Shown: piece by piece, positions 12,894-23,263 of the stretch | Layout of the letters: each line of letters starts with the position of its first letter | Numbering within the stretch: the first letter of the stretch is position 1 | Assembly (NCBI GenBank): GCA_030068145.1 | Contig: JAPJBO010000341.1 | Location: forward strand, 155,916 to 219,915 | DNA: 64,000 nucleotides | Reading direction: 5' to 3' | DNA from: Diplonema papillatum | Lineage: Eukaryota > Euglenozoa > Diplonemea > Diplonemida > Diplonemidae | Notes under the pieces: generated by a model | The model's input: the letters and a program-made list of their open reading frames with translations, nothing else | Database searches by the model: none | Told to the model about the DNA's origin: nothing | Program-made: the position numbers and the translations under genes

Positions 12894-13149
12894 CTGTGCT
12901 TACCTGTCGTCCTCCGGACCGTTTGACATGGATTTTTTTTTTTCAACCCCGCCTAAGCAGGGAAGTAGCTTGGGCTCTGGGCCCCACGTAAAATCCTACC
13001 AAATGTTGTACAGAGCGCTTTTCAGGGTCCTCGGGGCACTTTGTGTGTGTGGAGCTCAGACTGACACTGTGTTGGGGGGTGTTCGGACAAAATGCGGCGC
13101 GTGCAGGTGGGTTTTGCTCATGGAAGGTAGCAACACAGCAAGAATTGCT

Positions 13150-13560
13150 AACCGCTTTGTAGCCCACAGAGACTGTGGCAACTTTGATGTGAGCTAACTT
13201 ATAGTTGTCGCTACTGTCCACCACAGAGGCTGTCCTTCGGGAAGCAAAAGAACCATGCGAAGAAGGCGAGTGCCGCTTAGCGGTTTTCTGCGACAGCAGG
13301 GCGGCTAACACTACACACGTCAAGACCAGCGCCGCAGGCGCGGAAAAATTGATATTGCCGCTTTGTAGTCCACAGGGACTGCGGCAAAGTTGATGCGAGT
13401 CAAGTGCGCACTTATGCACTCTGCAGGGTGCTCCTCTTTGTGGTTGTCACTACTGCCCACCACAGAGAGCAGCAGTCTTCTTGGCAACACGACACGAAAC
13501 ATGTGTATTACACAAGCCAAAAATGCCAGCGCCGCAGGCGCGGAAAATTTGCCAAGCTAT
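13150..13560. repeat. Roughly 205-bp internal direct duplication
   Basis: 'gctttgtag(c/t)ccacag(a/g)gactg(t/c)ggca' starts at about 13153 and 13362, and both copies end in ccagcgccgcaggcgcggaa (about 13326 and 13530). They are diverged. It lies within the TIR element. Confidence 0.75.
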
Positions 13561-13639
13561 TGGGCCAGTATTGCCCAAAATTGAGGGTGTACGTTGCTAG
13601 ACCCATGATCCAGAGGTCGTACTGTAGCATCATCCCCAC

Positions 13640-13800
13640 CCACTGCACTGCCTACAACACACCCACCACCACCACTGCCCACCGCACCACCCACCCACTG
13701 CACTACCTCCACGACCTCCCACCACATGACCACCCACTACCGCCGCCCCCCCACGACACCACCGGCCGCTGGCTATAACTATAGTTTTTTTTTTTTTTGG
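13640..13800. repeat. CCACC-rich low-complexity tract
   Basis: Irregular ccacc/cactgc repeats end in a 12-T run at about 13786-13798. No coding potential. Confidence 0.6.
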
Positions 13801-13977
13801 ATGTTGTATGGGGTTAACATTGGGTATATGAAGCTACTTCTCTGCGCCTAAGTGAAAACGTGCCTGGGCGGAAATATGTTGGACCGGACAAAATGGTCCA
13901 ACTGTTTTGGTCGTCGCGTGGTCCAACTTTTGTCCGGTCCAACATATTTCCGGTCCAACTTATTTCCGTTTACGGTA

Positions 13978-14100
13978 TATAACTAGCTCGTGCTAGTTAT
14001 GTGCTAGTCACAAGTTATCAAATATAACTAGTTATAAAATAACTAGTTATTTTCACAAGTTATGTACCTTACTAGTGCGTCGTGTGGATGGATGGATGGT
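13978..14100. repeat. Continuation of the ctagttat palindrome array
   Basis: Repeats of 'ctagttat' and 'ataactag' match the array left of 12255, followed by (ggat)3 at about 14088-14100. Confidence 0.7.
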
Positions 14101-14244
14101 TCTTAACAAGATGCCTGGGGGGGGGGGGCAGTGCTGATACTAAGCCTGAGACCCAAAACGAAGTTGCTAACCCTGGGTGGGGGTGGGTACCCCCCCCCCC
14201 CTCCTGGTGCAACCCACTGTGGACCTACTGTGGGACCCACCTTA

Positions 14245-14425
14245 GCTAAATTCTCTAAGGTGAAATGGTGGAAAAAGTGGCTCAAAAATCTTTTTTTTTC
14301 GAGTGCTTTTTTGGGAGGATTTGGGCCAAAAAAAAATTTTTTTTTCTTGGTCGCTGCTGAGGAAACCACCTTAGAGCGGTCACCACCCTGCTGCACACAG
14401 GCCCTGCAGGAGGGGGGGGGGGGGG
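14245..14425 (-). repeat. Dispersed repeat, inverted copy at 56585-56750
   Basis: The reverse complement matches 56585-56750, including gcctgtgtgcagcagggtgg, gaccgctctaaggtgg and the A/T-run 'aaaaattttt' motif. The poly-G runs here pair with the poly-C there. No coding. Confidence 0.8.
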
Positions 14426-14546
14426 GGGGTTTTTAGGGGGGGGTACCCACCCACCCCTCGTTGCCGTCCGGCGACAACGATGCCGAGTTAGGGGCCTTAC
14501 ATCAGCTGGGGGGGGGGGGGGGTTCCTTGGAGTCTACTATATGGTA

Positions 14547-16144
14547 CGATGCCAAAAGGGGGGGGGGGGGTTTGGGCGGAAAAATCCCCGCATAGTTCAC
14601 CAGGGTCTGACGGGTACTGAGGCCCCATACCCTTCCTAAAACATCATTCTGCGTTCAAATACGCCCTCAGAAGCCTCCGGAGAGCCTTCTATGATGTCCC
14701 AAATGCGATTTTGTGGGTTTTTAGGGGGTCCCCCCGCCTGCTGGCCGTAAACCGCCATAGTAGACACATATGCAACCTGATGCTGGGTCGCTTCTCTGTG
14801 CAAGATCCCAGCCCAAACACACGTTTTCGGCGTTCTCTAGCACTCTCCAGGTGCATTCGACCCTCGGGCTTCGTGGTTTCTTTCACTCACAGGTGTTCCG
14901 GGACGTGCAAAGATAAGGAGAATGGCCCCCTGCATTGGGGACAGACCGAACTACGCCCTGCCTGTCTATACAGGCTTTGGGGTCAAATTGCACCGGCTTT
15001 GGCGCCACATCCACCGTTTCGGGCTTCGTTTGTGCTGCTTTGGGGTCCATTAAGAACTCTGGTCTGATTTGCGGGACGCTTTCCTCGGTTTTGGCGCCCA
15101 CTTTCACTGTTCTAAGGCCTGTTCAGGCTTCTACCTGCATCATGTTATGCTATTCTGGTGATTCTGCAAGGCTTGGTGAACGAAGTAGGACAAGCGTTAA
15201 GTAACAGGCGATCATCAGCCGTTCTCAAGCGGTTGACTACGACGCGTTCACTTCATGATTTTGAAGCAGGCTTCACCGCTTTCAGGGCAGGCTTTCAGAG
15301 CTTTCCTGGCAATGTCTTCCCTTCTGGCATCTTTCTCACCCATGGCTGCAAAGTGCTTCTCGCTGGATGTCTTTGCACAGGCGGCACATGACCCGAGGGA
15401 TGTGTGGCAAGCTCCTGTGCAGTGAGCTTGGTCAGACAAACTGTGTGGCGCACACACCCGCCATGGTCGGCAGTATCACCTGGGCCACAGTTTGAGTCCT
15501 GTTCCGAGACCCGCTCACGGTGAAGTGGCGCCTACTGGGTCGCTTCCTCTCCAGCTTCGGCGCAAAGTCTTCACCACTGGATGCACTTTGAACGGTGAAG
15601 TGGGCACCAAAACCGAGCAAAGCGTCCCGCAAATCAGACCAGAGTTCTTAGTGGATCCCAAAGCAGCACAAACGAGACCAAAACGGTGCACATGGCGCCA
15701 AGGCGGCGCAATTCGACCCCAAAGCCTGTATAGACAGGCAGGGCGTGGTACGGTCTGTAGGGTCCATTCGCCTTGTTTTTGCACACCCCGGAACACCTGT
15801 AAGCGAGATAATTTATGAAGTCCGAGGGTCGAATGCACCTGGAGAATGATAGAGAACGCCGAAAACGTGTGTTTAGGCCGAGATTTTGCTCCGAGGAGCG
15901 ACCCAGCATCAGGTTGCATATGTGTCTTCTATGGCGGTTTACGGCCAGCAGACGGGGGGACCCCCTAAAAACCCACAAAAATTGCATTTGGGACATCATA
16001 GAAGGCTCTCCGGAGGCTTCTGAGGGCGTATTTGAACGCAGAATGATGTTTTAGGAAGGGTATGGGGCCTCAGTACCCGTCAGACCCTGGTGAACTATGC
16101 GGGGATTTTTCCGCCCAAACCCCCCCCCCCCCCTTTTGGCATCG
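14547..16144. mobile_element. 1.6-kb element with roughly 560-bp inverted repeats
   Basis: The left arm 14547-15112 and right arm 15590-16144 are reverse complements with modest divergence. Anchors are cgatgccaaaag / cttttggcatcg at the tips and tgatttgcgggacgct / agcgtcccgcaaatca at the inner edge. The 477-bp centre (15113-15589) has no recognisable gene. No target duplication is obvious. The architecture fits a foldback-type or other long-TIR non-autonomous DNA transposon. Mirror open frames in both arms (such as 15634-15999 minus) are by-products of the inverted repeat. Confidence 0.85.
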
Positions 16145-18140
16145 ACTCATATATATTTTCCCCCACATGTGCTTGCCACAGGTTGGTCCACATGCAGGGG
16201 TGTCTAGGCCCACAAGTCGCCAAGGCCGCACAGCCAGGTGTCGCTAAGTTTAGATTGTCCAGTTGCGAAGCTATTTTTTTTTGCCCGCCGCACTTAGGGG
16301 GAAAGGTTTTTTTTCCCTCGGACCTTAAGCGCCCACATGTGCACCACACGTATTTTCTCTGAGGCCGAAAACGGAACTTATGCCCTGCCGTGCTGTATTC
16401 GGGCCTTTCGCACTTTCGTGATCTGGACATTCGTCGAGATGAGACCGATCGTGGGTTACCGTCGAAAACGTTAGGTGGGTATCCATCTCAACAGGGGGAG
16501 TTCCAAACCATTCGGATTTAACGTGTATTTACCTTCTTGGCCTTTGTCCGCATTCCTAAGAAGGGGTTTGGCTATTCATTTCAACCACGAGGGAAGGCGG
16601 TGTGTGAAGATTTCAATCCGAAAGAGCACGCTGGGAGCGTGTTTGAGAGGAGATTGGCCAACGATCATGCTCGCTCCACTAACATGCAATCCTCCCTCCC
16701 TGCAGCTGCACTTGACAAACCCGACTCACACGCGGGACCAGTGCGGTGTTGAGCACGTATCGATTCCACAGCAATCCCCCTGCAACTGGCTACTACTACG
16801 TTTTCATCCGTCTCCGTTACGTTTCTGTCGACTCCTTTTCTGCTTCTTCTTTCGTCTTTTTTTTCTTTTTTTTTCTGCTTTCTCCAGGGCATTAGCTTGG
16901 TCTCCAGCCCATTTTCCAAATTTGGACCGCTAACGGCTTTTTGCGTTTTCACTGTTTTTCAGCAGTTTCTGCACTTAGGGGCTCACCTGCCAGTGTTGCA
17001 CGCGTCTCTGCCACCTCTCCGGCCTCAGCCTCTATGTCACGGTAGCAACAGCCAGGATTTGTCGACTGGAACCCCCGGTACTACAACATCTTGTCTCTGA
17101 GTACAGTAGAAGAGTGGAGTTACACACACTAAGCACTCTAACTAATGGTCGTAACATGTGTGTCTAATGTAGTGTATTGGTCATCTTCCCTCAGTGTTCC
17201 TCAAATACTAATAATCAATTTTTCGGCTCGCGTAGCGAGCCGGAAAAAAACGGTATGGTACACAAATTTCCAGGCCCGAAGAAACGGTATTGCCCATCAT
17301 GCACAGACATCCAAGCTAGCTTGCTCCCCTCCTCCACCACCCTGTCGCAAGGGCAGCGCGAACAGAAGTTGCCTCACACCCGCCGACCCATTCGATACAT
17401 TGTATTCGCCGATTTCTTCGAAAGACCTGCAGCCCAGGAAATAGGCTCAATGCAGCGCGACGCGACATATCTTCACGACAAGGCTGGGCCCTGAGAGGGC
17501 CTCGGATTGCACAGTGGCCACTCTGCCGGGGCTTGGTGGTGGTGTAGTCCCATTTTTTATTTATTTTTTTCTCGACGGCCTTTCCAAATTTGGACTGACG
17601 GTCCAAATGTGGATATAGAAGCTAATCCCCTGCTTTCTCCATCTTCTTCTGCCTCGGCAATGCGCTCGAAGACTGACTGCCACGACCTTGCTTCCTCTAT
17701 TGCATAACCAACCTTTTTCGTTTGGCGAAGGTTTTCGACAGGGGCGGCTCTAAGGGCGTGCTATCGCCATTGGGGTGCAGGGCGGCAGAGCCGCGTCATC
17801 AGTGACAGTGTTGCCGACACCATTCGCAAGCGGCTGGGTACTGCTCAGATAGAGGCTTGTAGTGCCTCACCGAGGGGTTATTTGCACGGAAGAGTTGCGG
17901 CAAGAGCGCAGTGAGCCGGTCGATAAACTGCCGGTAGACTGTGACGGCCTCTGTGTTAGTTTGGATTATATTAGCGAAATATCTGTGTGGCAGTATTCTG
18001 CATCGCCGGCGTCGCGGTTATCTCTTCGCACGTGGTGCGTCATGCTTTCGCCTCTTCAGTTCGTCTTGATCGTTCGCGTTCAGGCGTGCGCTTGGCGCTT
18101 CGCTTTACCTTCGACTGCCCGTCCTGCTTCATCAGTTGTA
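16145..18140. other. Intergenic, nothing recognised
   Basis: It holds a fragment of the 106-bp repeat (16738-16768), two diverged copies of 'ccaaatttggac' context (16915 and 17585), and a short hairpin cggctcgc/gcgagccg at 17223-17243. The right part (17740-18140) may be the 3' region beyond LINE 2 that was separated from it by the LINE 1 insertion. Confidence 0.4.
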
Positions 18141-21100
18141 AATTTGTTGCATTAGTGTGTGGGCCTTTGAAGCGTGGATGATGCCTCTCGCGCTGCTCCC
18201 CTTGAGGTTCCTGGCTCATGCCAAAGCGCCGCCGCCCGGGTTAAGGGGTTGCGGCATCAGGCGTGGGCCAGGGCCAGGGAGACTGTTCGGAGGGGTCACC
18301 ACCCACCGTTCGCGGGCTTCGTTACTTCACTGCCCACGGCTCTCCCCGGCCTTCGTCATCCCGGGGGAGGGTTCCACGGCCATCTCCCCCCGCGTGGGGA
18401 ATGGACTGGTGCTGTGCCGCGGGTCCTTCCGTGCGTCCTCGCGACGTCGCCGCTGTCGATGTCACTGCCGCTGTTGCTGCCGCTGCAGCCGCTGTCGGGC
18501 GGTTGGTTGACGATCCCGGTCTGCACCCCGCCCGTTGCGCGTCGGCTTTCTTCTTCTCGGCGTTCGCTAGGACGTCCCAAAGGTGGCGGCTGCCGCCGCC
18601 GCGTGCGCGACGGTGCGTCGCCCGGTCGTGTCTTGCCCGTGCCTTCCACTTCTCGCCGCTGTGTTGCCACCCCCGTGGGTAATGGGCCTGGGGTCGGAAG
18701 CTGCCGGTCAGGACACCCGCCTTCTCCCAGTGGCCGCCCTGGTCGCCCCGTCCTTTGTTCGCCATCTTTTTGGGCACGTGCCGTACGGCGGCGACTTCGA
18801 ACGCCCGCATCACCGCTTCGAAGGCCTCCCGGTTGTTGATCTGCGGCCGTTTGTTGAGGCCCTGGAGGATGGGTCCCCCGAGGCTGGTGAGGTGGTTGAC
18901 GCGCATCTCGAGGGCCGGGTGGACGGCTTTCACGCGCGCAATCTTGCCCAACCTGCTCAGCGCGGTCCTCATCGCCCACCCTTTCGCGGTCGCCGAGTCG
19001 CTGTAGGCCTGTGCCGCCTGTCGCTGTGCGGTGTCCATGGCGCGGTTCGACAGTTCGTCCGCATCCTTGTTGAGCTCGCGAGGAATGTGCACCGGCTCGA
19101 TCGTCGTCCGTCGGTCGTGCAGCTTCGCCAACAGGTTCTGCGCCTGGTCGTAGTATCGCCGGAGTGTTTCGTTGCACCTCTTCGTGCCCTTTATCTGACC
19201 AATGACCAGTTCGCTGTCGCCCTTGACGACGATGGTGCGGGGTGTCGGCGGCACGGGGTCCCGCAGCAACCTCGCCAACACGCTGACGAACCCGACGTAT
19301 TCCGCCACGTTGTTCGTCGCTCTCCCGGCAATGGGCTTCTCAACTTCCCACTGCTTGACGCCTTTGTCGTAGAAGACCGCCCCGGCTCCCGCGACCGCGC
19401 CGTTGGTCCCGTTCCCCCGACTGCCGCCGTCGAAGAACGCCGCCGTCTCCTCTCCCGGCAGCGTGTCCGCCACGGTCCAGCGCTCCTTCGGCTGCCGCTG
19501 CGCGATGTTCTCCTGCCTCCGCTGTGTGCCGGCCGGCGTGAGGGTCAGGCCGCTGTGCAGCTCAAAATCGACAGCGAGCTCGAAATACGAGATGGAGGCC
19601 TCCTTGCCGGTTTCGGACCACCGCTTCGTCGAGCACCATTCTGCCAGCGCCAGGAGCATCTCGTGGGTGTCCTTCCATGCGTTGCGGTCCGGCCGCGCAC
19701 CGTCGACGTTGATGGTCTGGCTGGCCGTCGGCCGTTGCGGCTCCCACCCCCACGGATATGTCGACACCTTGAGCTCCTTGCGCCGGCAGTCCTGCTCGAG
19801 GATCCCGTCGGCCCGCTGCCTCCCGAGCAGGATCTCGACGCACATCAGCTGCATCCCGGCCGCCAGCTCCCTGCATTCGTCGAAGTCGAGTCCCATCGCG
19901 TCCTTGGGCATGACGCCGCATAGAGCCATGCACGGCTTCATCTCGGGCCGCCGAGCGAGCACATTCGGATACGCGCCGCGCACGTCGCTCCACTTGACGC
20001 AGTCCCACCACATGTGTTGTTCGTCCTCCGGGACACCCGCGTCGCAGAATCTGCAGGTTGCTTGCTCCCATCGCTTGCCGGTGTGTACCGCGTTGGCAAT
20101 GACAGCTCTGACCAGGCCCTGCTGGTAGCCGGTGATGGCGCCCTTCTCCAGCAGGTCTCGCGTGGCACCCCCGTCGATGCCGTCCTCGATGCCGAGGAGG
20201 GATGCCCTCGTCTTGACCACGTCCTTGTAGCGCATCGTCCGCCCGGCCTCCCGCAGCTCGTGCTGGAAGTTGTGCCGAGCGGTCTGCGCCCGCTGCCTCT
20301 CCTCTTTCGTCAGCGGCTCGACGTTCTGCACCACCGTCCATTCGCGCCGCCGGCCCGTTCCTTCCTGCAGGGTGTCGAACCTGGGCCACGTCCATCCGAT
20401 GTCTGCGATCGCTCGCTCGAGCAGGAACACTGGCCCCTCCTTGCTTCGCCCCGGTGCCTCTGGAGCGCCGGGGGGGCGGTCCCGCCTTGCTTGTCGAGCT
20501 GCTCGGATGGCAACAACCAGCGGCGCCAAGTGCGACTGCTTCACCATCTGCTGTGAAAACGTGTTTACCCGCCGATGAATCGCGGCGACACGCGGGTCCA
20601 ATCTGTGCCCCCGACACAGCGTGTTCAGCACGACGGCATCGCACCTCCTGTTGCCGCCGGTCCACAGCCCCGCCAGGGTAGCAACTCGCAGGCCTTCCAT
20701 GTACGTCCCCGCCGGTTGCCACACCGAGACGCCGTACAACGCCTTCGCTGTGGCCGACGCAGCCACGTAACCTTCCTTCTGGTCCATCGGGATCGGCAGG
20801 CTTCTCGCCCTTCTCGCGATGTTCTTCGCGGCCTCGAACCGGGTTTGAATCCGCCTGCTGGGGGGCGGCGCACCCTTCCCGACCGTAAACATCGCCCCCA
20901 GAACGTCGAAGCTTGTCTTCCGCAGTACCTTGTTGCCCTGCACTGTGAGCGTTCCCGGAGCGTCCGCGTTCGTGGCGTAAAAGAACGACTTCCCAGCGTT
21001 GACGCCCCCATCGGTCGCGTTGGCGAAGTCCGTCGTGACTTCAGCCACGGCCTTGAGCCCCCTGAGGGACTCCGACATCGCATGAATGTCGTCCAGGTAC

Positions 21101-21584
21101 GCCATCGCCTGGGCCGGTGTTGTCAACGCCCCCACGGCCCGCACCCAGACCGCGATGAGCGCGTTTAGGAACAGCACGCTGAGGGGGCACCCTTGTAAGA
21201 TGCCATTCGTCGCAACGAAAGGCTCCCCGACTGCCCGCGCCGTCTTGAAGTGGCGCTGCATGCTTCCGTACACCGCCTTCATCGCCCTCAGTACCCCCGG
21301 GTCCAGCCCCATCACCTCCATCAAACGGAACATGATCTCGTGCGGCAGCCGGTCGAAGCACTTCATGAAGTCGACCGAAAGACCAAACAAGGGTTTGCCG
21401 CGTTCTGCGGCGTGCTCGATGCGGAGACCGATGGCGTACATGACATCGTCGGCCCCACGCTTCGGGATGGCTCCCCGCATACCCTCGGGGACCCACGCCA
21501 GCATCCACTCCATCAGCATCCGGAGCCGCGACGCCGCCCACAGCCTGTAGACCGCGCTCGTGACGAATTTGTTGCATTAGTGTG
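18141..21584 (-). mobile_element. LINE 1: 5'-truncated non-LTR retrotransposon with 19-bp target duplication
   Basis: The element body is about 18160-21565 and is flanked by the perfect 19-bp direct repeat aatttgttgcattagtgtg at 18141-18159 and 21566-21584. It is inserted on the minus strand. The 5' part is missing: the frame is open to the truncation point just before the RT palm. The 3' end lacks poly(A) and ends in ...GGCCCA(CA). An 82-bp sibling insertion at 4759-4840 has the same 3' end. It separates LINE 2 (21585-24460) from the sequence left of 18141. Confidence 0.92.
18322..21519 (-). CDS. LINE reverse transcriptase / RNase H polyprotein, 5'-truncated
   Basis: The frame gives about 1065 residues from the first ATG left after truncation. 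It is open slightly further upstream, so this is not the native start. RT motifs: A, VDFMKCFDRLP (Asp 50); B, GILQGCPLS (106-114); C, YLDD (141-144). A CCHC zinc stretch follows at about 488-507 (CRFC...HMWWDC). An RNase HI domain lies at about 694-830, with acidic residues in FFDGGS (D697), NVAEY, KGDSELV and NKDADEL. A basic, low-complexity tail runs to the stop. The fingers, the N-terminal endonuclease and ORF1 are absent. No internal stop or frameshift is seen across 3.2 kb, so the insertion is fairly young. It acts in copying its own RNA at a nicked chromosomal target. Confidence 0.88.
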   Translation of the reverse strand: MLMEWMLAWVPEGMRGAIPKRGADDVMYAIGLRIEHAAERGKPLFGLSVDFMKCFDRLPHEIMFRLMEVMGLDPGVLRAMKAVYGSMQRHFKTARAVGEPFVATNGILQGCPLSVLFLNALIAVWVRAVGALTTPAQAMAYLDDIHAMSESLRGLKAVAEVTTDFANATDGGVNAGKSFFYATNADAPGTLTVQGNKVLRKTSFDVLGAMFTVGKGAPPPSRRIQTRFEAAKNIARRARSLPIPMDQKEGYVAASATAKALYGVSVWQPAGTYMEGLRVATLAGLWTGGNRRCDAVVLNTLCRGHRLDPRVAAIHRRVNTFSQQMVKQSHLAPLVVAIRAARQARRDRPPGAPEAPGRSKEGPVFLLERAIADIGWTWPRFDTLQEGTGRRREWTVVQNVEPLTKEERQRAQTARHNFQHELREAGRTMRYKDVVKTRASLLGIEDGIDGGATRDLLEKGAITGYQQGLVRAVIANAVHTGKRWEQATCRFCDAGVPEDEQHMWWDCVKWSDVRGAYPNVLARRPEMKPCMALCGVMPKDAMGLDFDECRELAAGMQLMCVEILLGRQRADGILEQDCRRKELKVSTYPWGWEPQRPTASQTINVDGARPDRNAWKDTHEMLLALAEWCSTKRWSETGKEASISYFELAVDFELHSGLTLTPAGTQRRQENIAQRQPKERWTVADTLPGEETAAFFDGGSRGNGTNGAVAGAGAVFYDKGVKQWEVEKPIAGRATNNVAEYVGFVSVLARLLRDPVPPTPRTIVVKGDSELVIGQIKGTKRCNETLRRYYDQAQNLLAKLHDRRTTIEPVHIPRELNKDADELSNRAMDTAQRQAAQAYSDSATAKGWAMRTALSRLGKIARVKAVHPALEMRVNHLTSLGGPILQGLNKRPQINNREAFEAVMRAFEVAAVRHVPKKMANKGRGDQGGHWEKAGVLTGSFRPQAHYPRGWQHSGEKWKARARHDRATHRRARGGGSRHLWDVLANAEKKKADAQRAGCRPGSSTNRPTAAAAAATAAVTSTAATSRGRTEGPAAQHQSIPHAGGDGRGTLPRDDEGRGEPWAVK

Positions 21585-21634
21585 ATTGTCAGGCCTTCGA
21601 CTACCCTGAGCAACGCACTATGCACACTCCGTGT

Positions 21635-23263
21635 CTACGTCACAGCAGATGGAACGCGTCTCTTACGTCGCCGCGGAGGCGGCCTACGAGTGGGTGTCGT
21701 TGTGGCCTCCCGGCCGGAGCCATCGTTGGACGACCCTTCGCTCGTTTCTTCGCGTTTGCGTCGGTTCGCGCGTCGGATGGACGCAGCCGGGGGCTGCGCA
21801 TTGGGCGGCGTTCGTCGGGCAGGGGTGTTGGCCCGGAGTTGCGGCGTTGGCAGTTGAGTGCGTCGGCGCCGCCGCGCTGGGGGGGTGCGTGGGACGGAAG
21901 GGTCCTCCGCAGCACGCCGCCGCAGCGGCGCCGCGCGATCGATCGTTGGTGAGTCTCCCAGGCCGGAGCCGGAGGATTCCTCGCTCGTCTCCCCGCGTTT
22001 GCGTCGGAGCCCGCGTCGGGGCGCTGCCGGTGCCGGTTGCGGTCCCGCCGGAGGTGCAGGTGCCTCGTTCTCGTCGTCGGCGTCGTCTGGCCGGTCTCCC
22101 GCCCGGTGGTGGCCACTCCGGCAGCACACGGAGGCATTGGCGCAGCCGCCGCAACGCGTCAGGTGGTGCGCTCCGCAGCATTGCGTGAGGACACCGTCAC
22201 CGGGCTCGTGGTGGTCCCGGCAACACTGCTCCGGCGTGCGCTGTGAGCTCGAGGCGCACAACGGACACTTCTTCTTCGCGCACTTGTCGCAGACCTGAAA
22301 ACGCCCTCGCGTCATGGCCTGCGACGCGGGCACCAGCACTGGGTGCGCAGAGCGTGTCAGCACCGGCCTCCGCACCTCCCACTTCTGAGCGCGCTCAGCG
22401 CGTAGAGCCGAGTCGTACTGCGGGAACACGTCCCTACCCCACACTTGGCTTGTCAGCCCACCGACGGGCAGGGCACGCGTGGCACAGGCCTCCAGGACAG
22501 CCGCCGTTTCCGCGCCCGCCGCGAAGACGGGACGTACCTGCAGCCCGCCGATCACCCGCGGCACACCGAGCGTGTGGAGGCTCTTCACCCTCTCCAGTCT
22601 CGCCGTCGGCAGCGGCGAGGGCAGCTTCAGAGTCTCGCACAGGCGGCACAGCACTGCGAGCATCGCTCCTAGCCGCTGACCCCGTTCGGCCACCGATACG
22701 GGGCCAGCGGGGCGCTGAACCTTCGGCCTCTTGGGGCAGTGCTTGACATCCATCCCTGTGAACAGCTCGAAGTCCAGAGCGAGCTCGATATTGGAGACCC
22801 CTTCAAAGGTGGTCCACCGCAGCGCCGCCAACCAGCCCTTCAGAGCGCGCATCATCGGGGCGCCAAAGTTCCATTTCCGCGGCGCATCCGGTAGGTCGTT
22901 GTACCGAAATCTGTGGGCGGTCGCCTGTGTGGAGGCGGCGAGCACCCAGGCGTGGGTCACCGGCGCGGACTTCCAGCGCGCAAGGCTCGCCTCAGTCCTG
23001 GCTGCAAGGATCGTTCCCATCATGCGATGCAGGGCCGTGGCATCAATATCCAGTCCCACGGTGATGACACCGTGCACCCGGGTGCAGGAGGGCCAGCGCG
23101 AGCGGTCAGCCCGTATGAGGGCCGCGAAGCAGTCCATTCTCCGGATGTTGTCGTACGCGGGGCATGCCCACCACAGGTGCTCCGCGGTGTCGGGGACCCG
23201 CAGCTCGCAGTCGGGGCAGTCACGGCCACGGGCCCGGGGAGCGCTTTCGCTGCTCGAGGTCAC
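21635..23263 (-). pseudogene. LINE 2 C-terminal part with Cys/His-rich tail
   Basis: The frame gives 542 residues. It opens with the zinc stretch CPDC...EHLWWAC, the counterpart of CRFC...HMWWDC in LINE 1. It then has an 'IELALDFELF' segment matching LINE 1 'FELAVDFELH'. Where LINE 1 has RNase H, this copy has at about 320-385 a dense Cys/His cluster (CDKC, CPLC, CCRDHH, CCGAHH, CGGC, CC...HH) followed by a very basic Arg/Pro/Thr tail. The cluster could bind several zinc ions and nucleic acid; that is inference. No RNase H motif is visible. Confidence 0.65.

Larger units (their letters stand above)
12255..13977. mobile_element. 1.7-kb TIR element inserted in a palindrome array
   Basis: The ends are inverted copies of TACCGTAAACGGAAATAAGT with further matching sequence (TGGACCGG). 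Each end also carries the subterminal ttggaccggacaaaa / ttttgtccggtccaa hairpin. The left flank is gctagcta and the right flank continues as tataactagc, so it lies at or within 2 bp of the centre of the 18-bp palindrome. TA (or TATA) is duplicated. It contains a decayed minus-strand frame (12453-12893) and a roughly 200-bp internal duplication. No transposase is recognised, so it is probably non-autonomous. Confidence 0.8.

Noticed and set aside
18583..19923. 446-codon plus-strand frame
   Set aside because: Antisense shadow of the LINE 1 RT/RNase H frame in GC-rich DNA, without domains.
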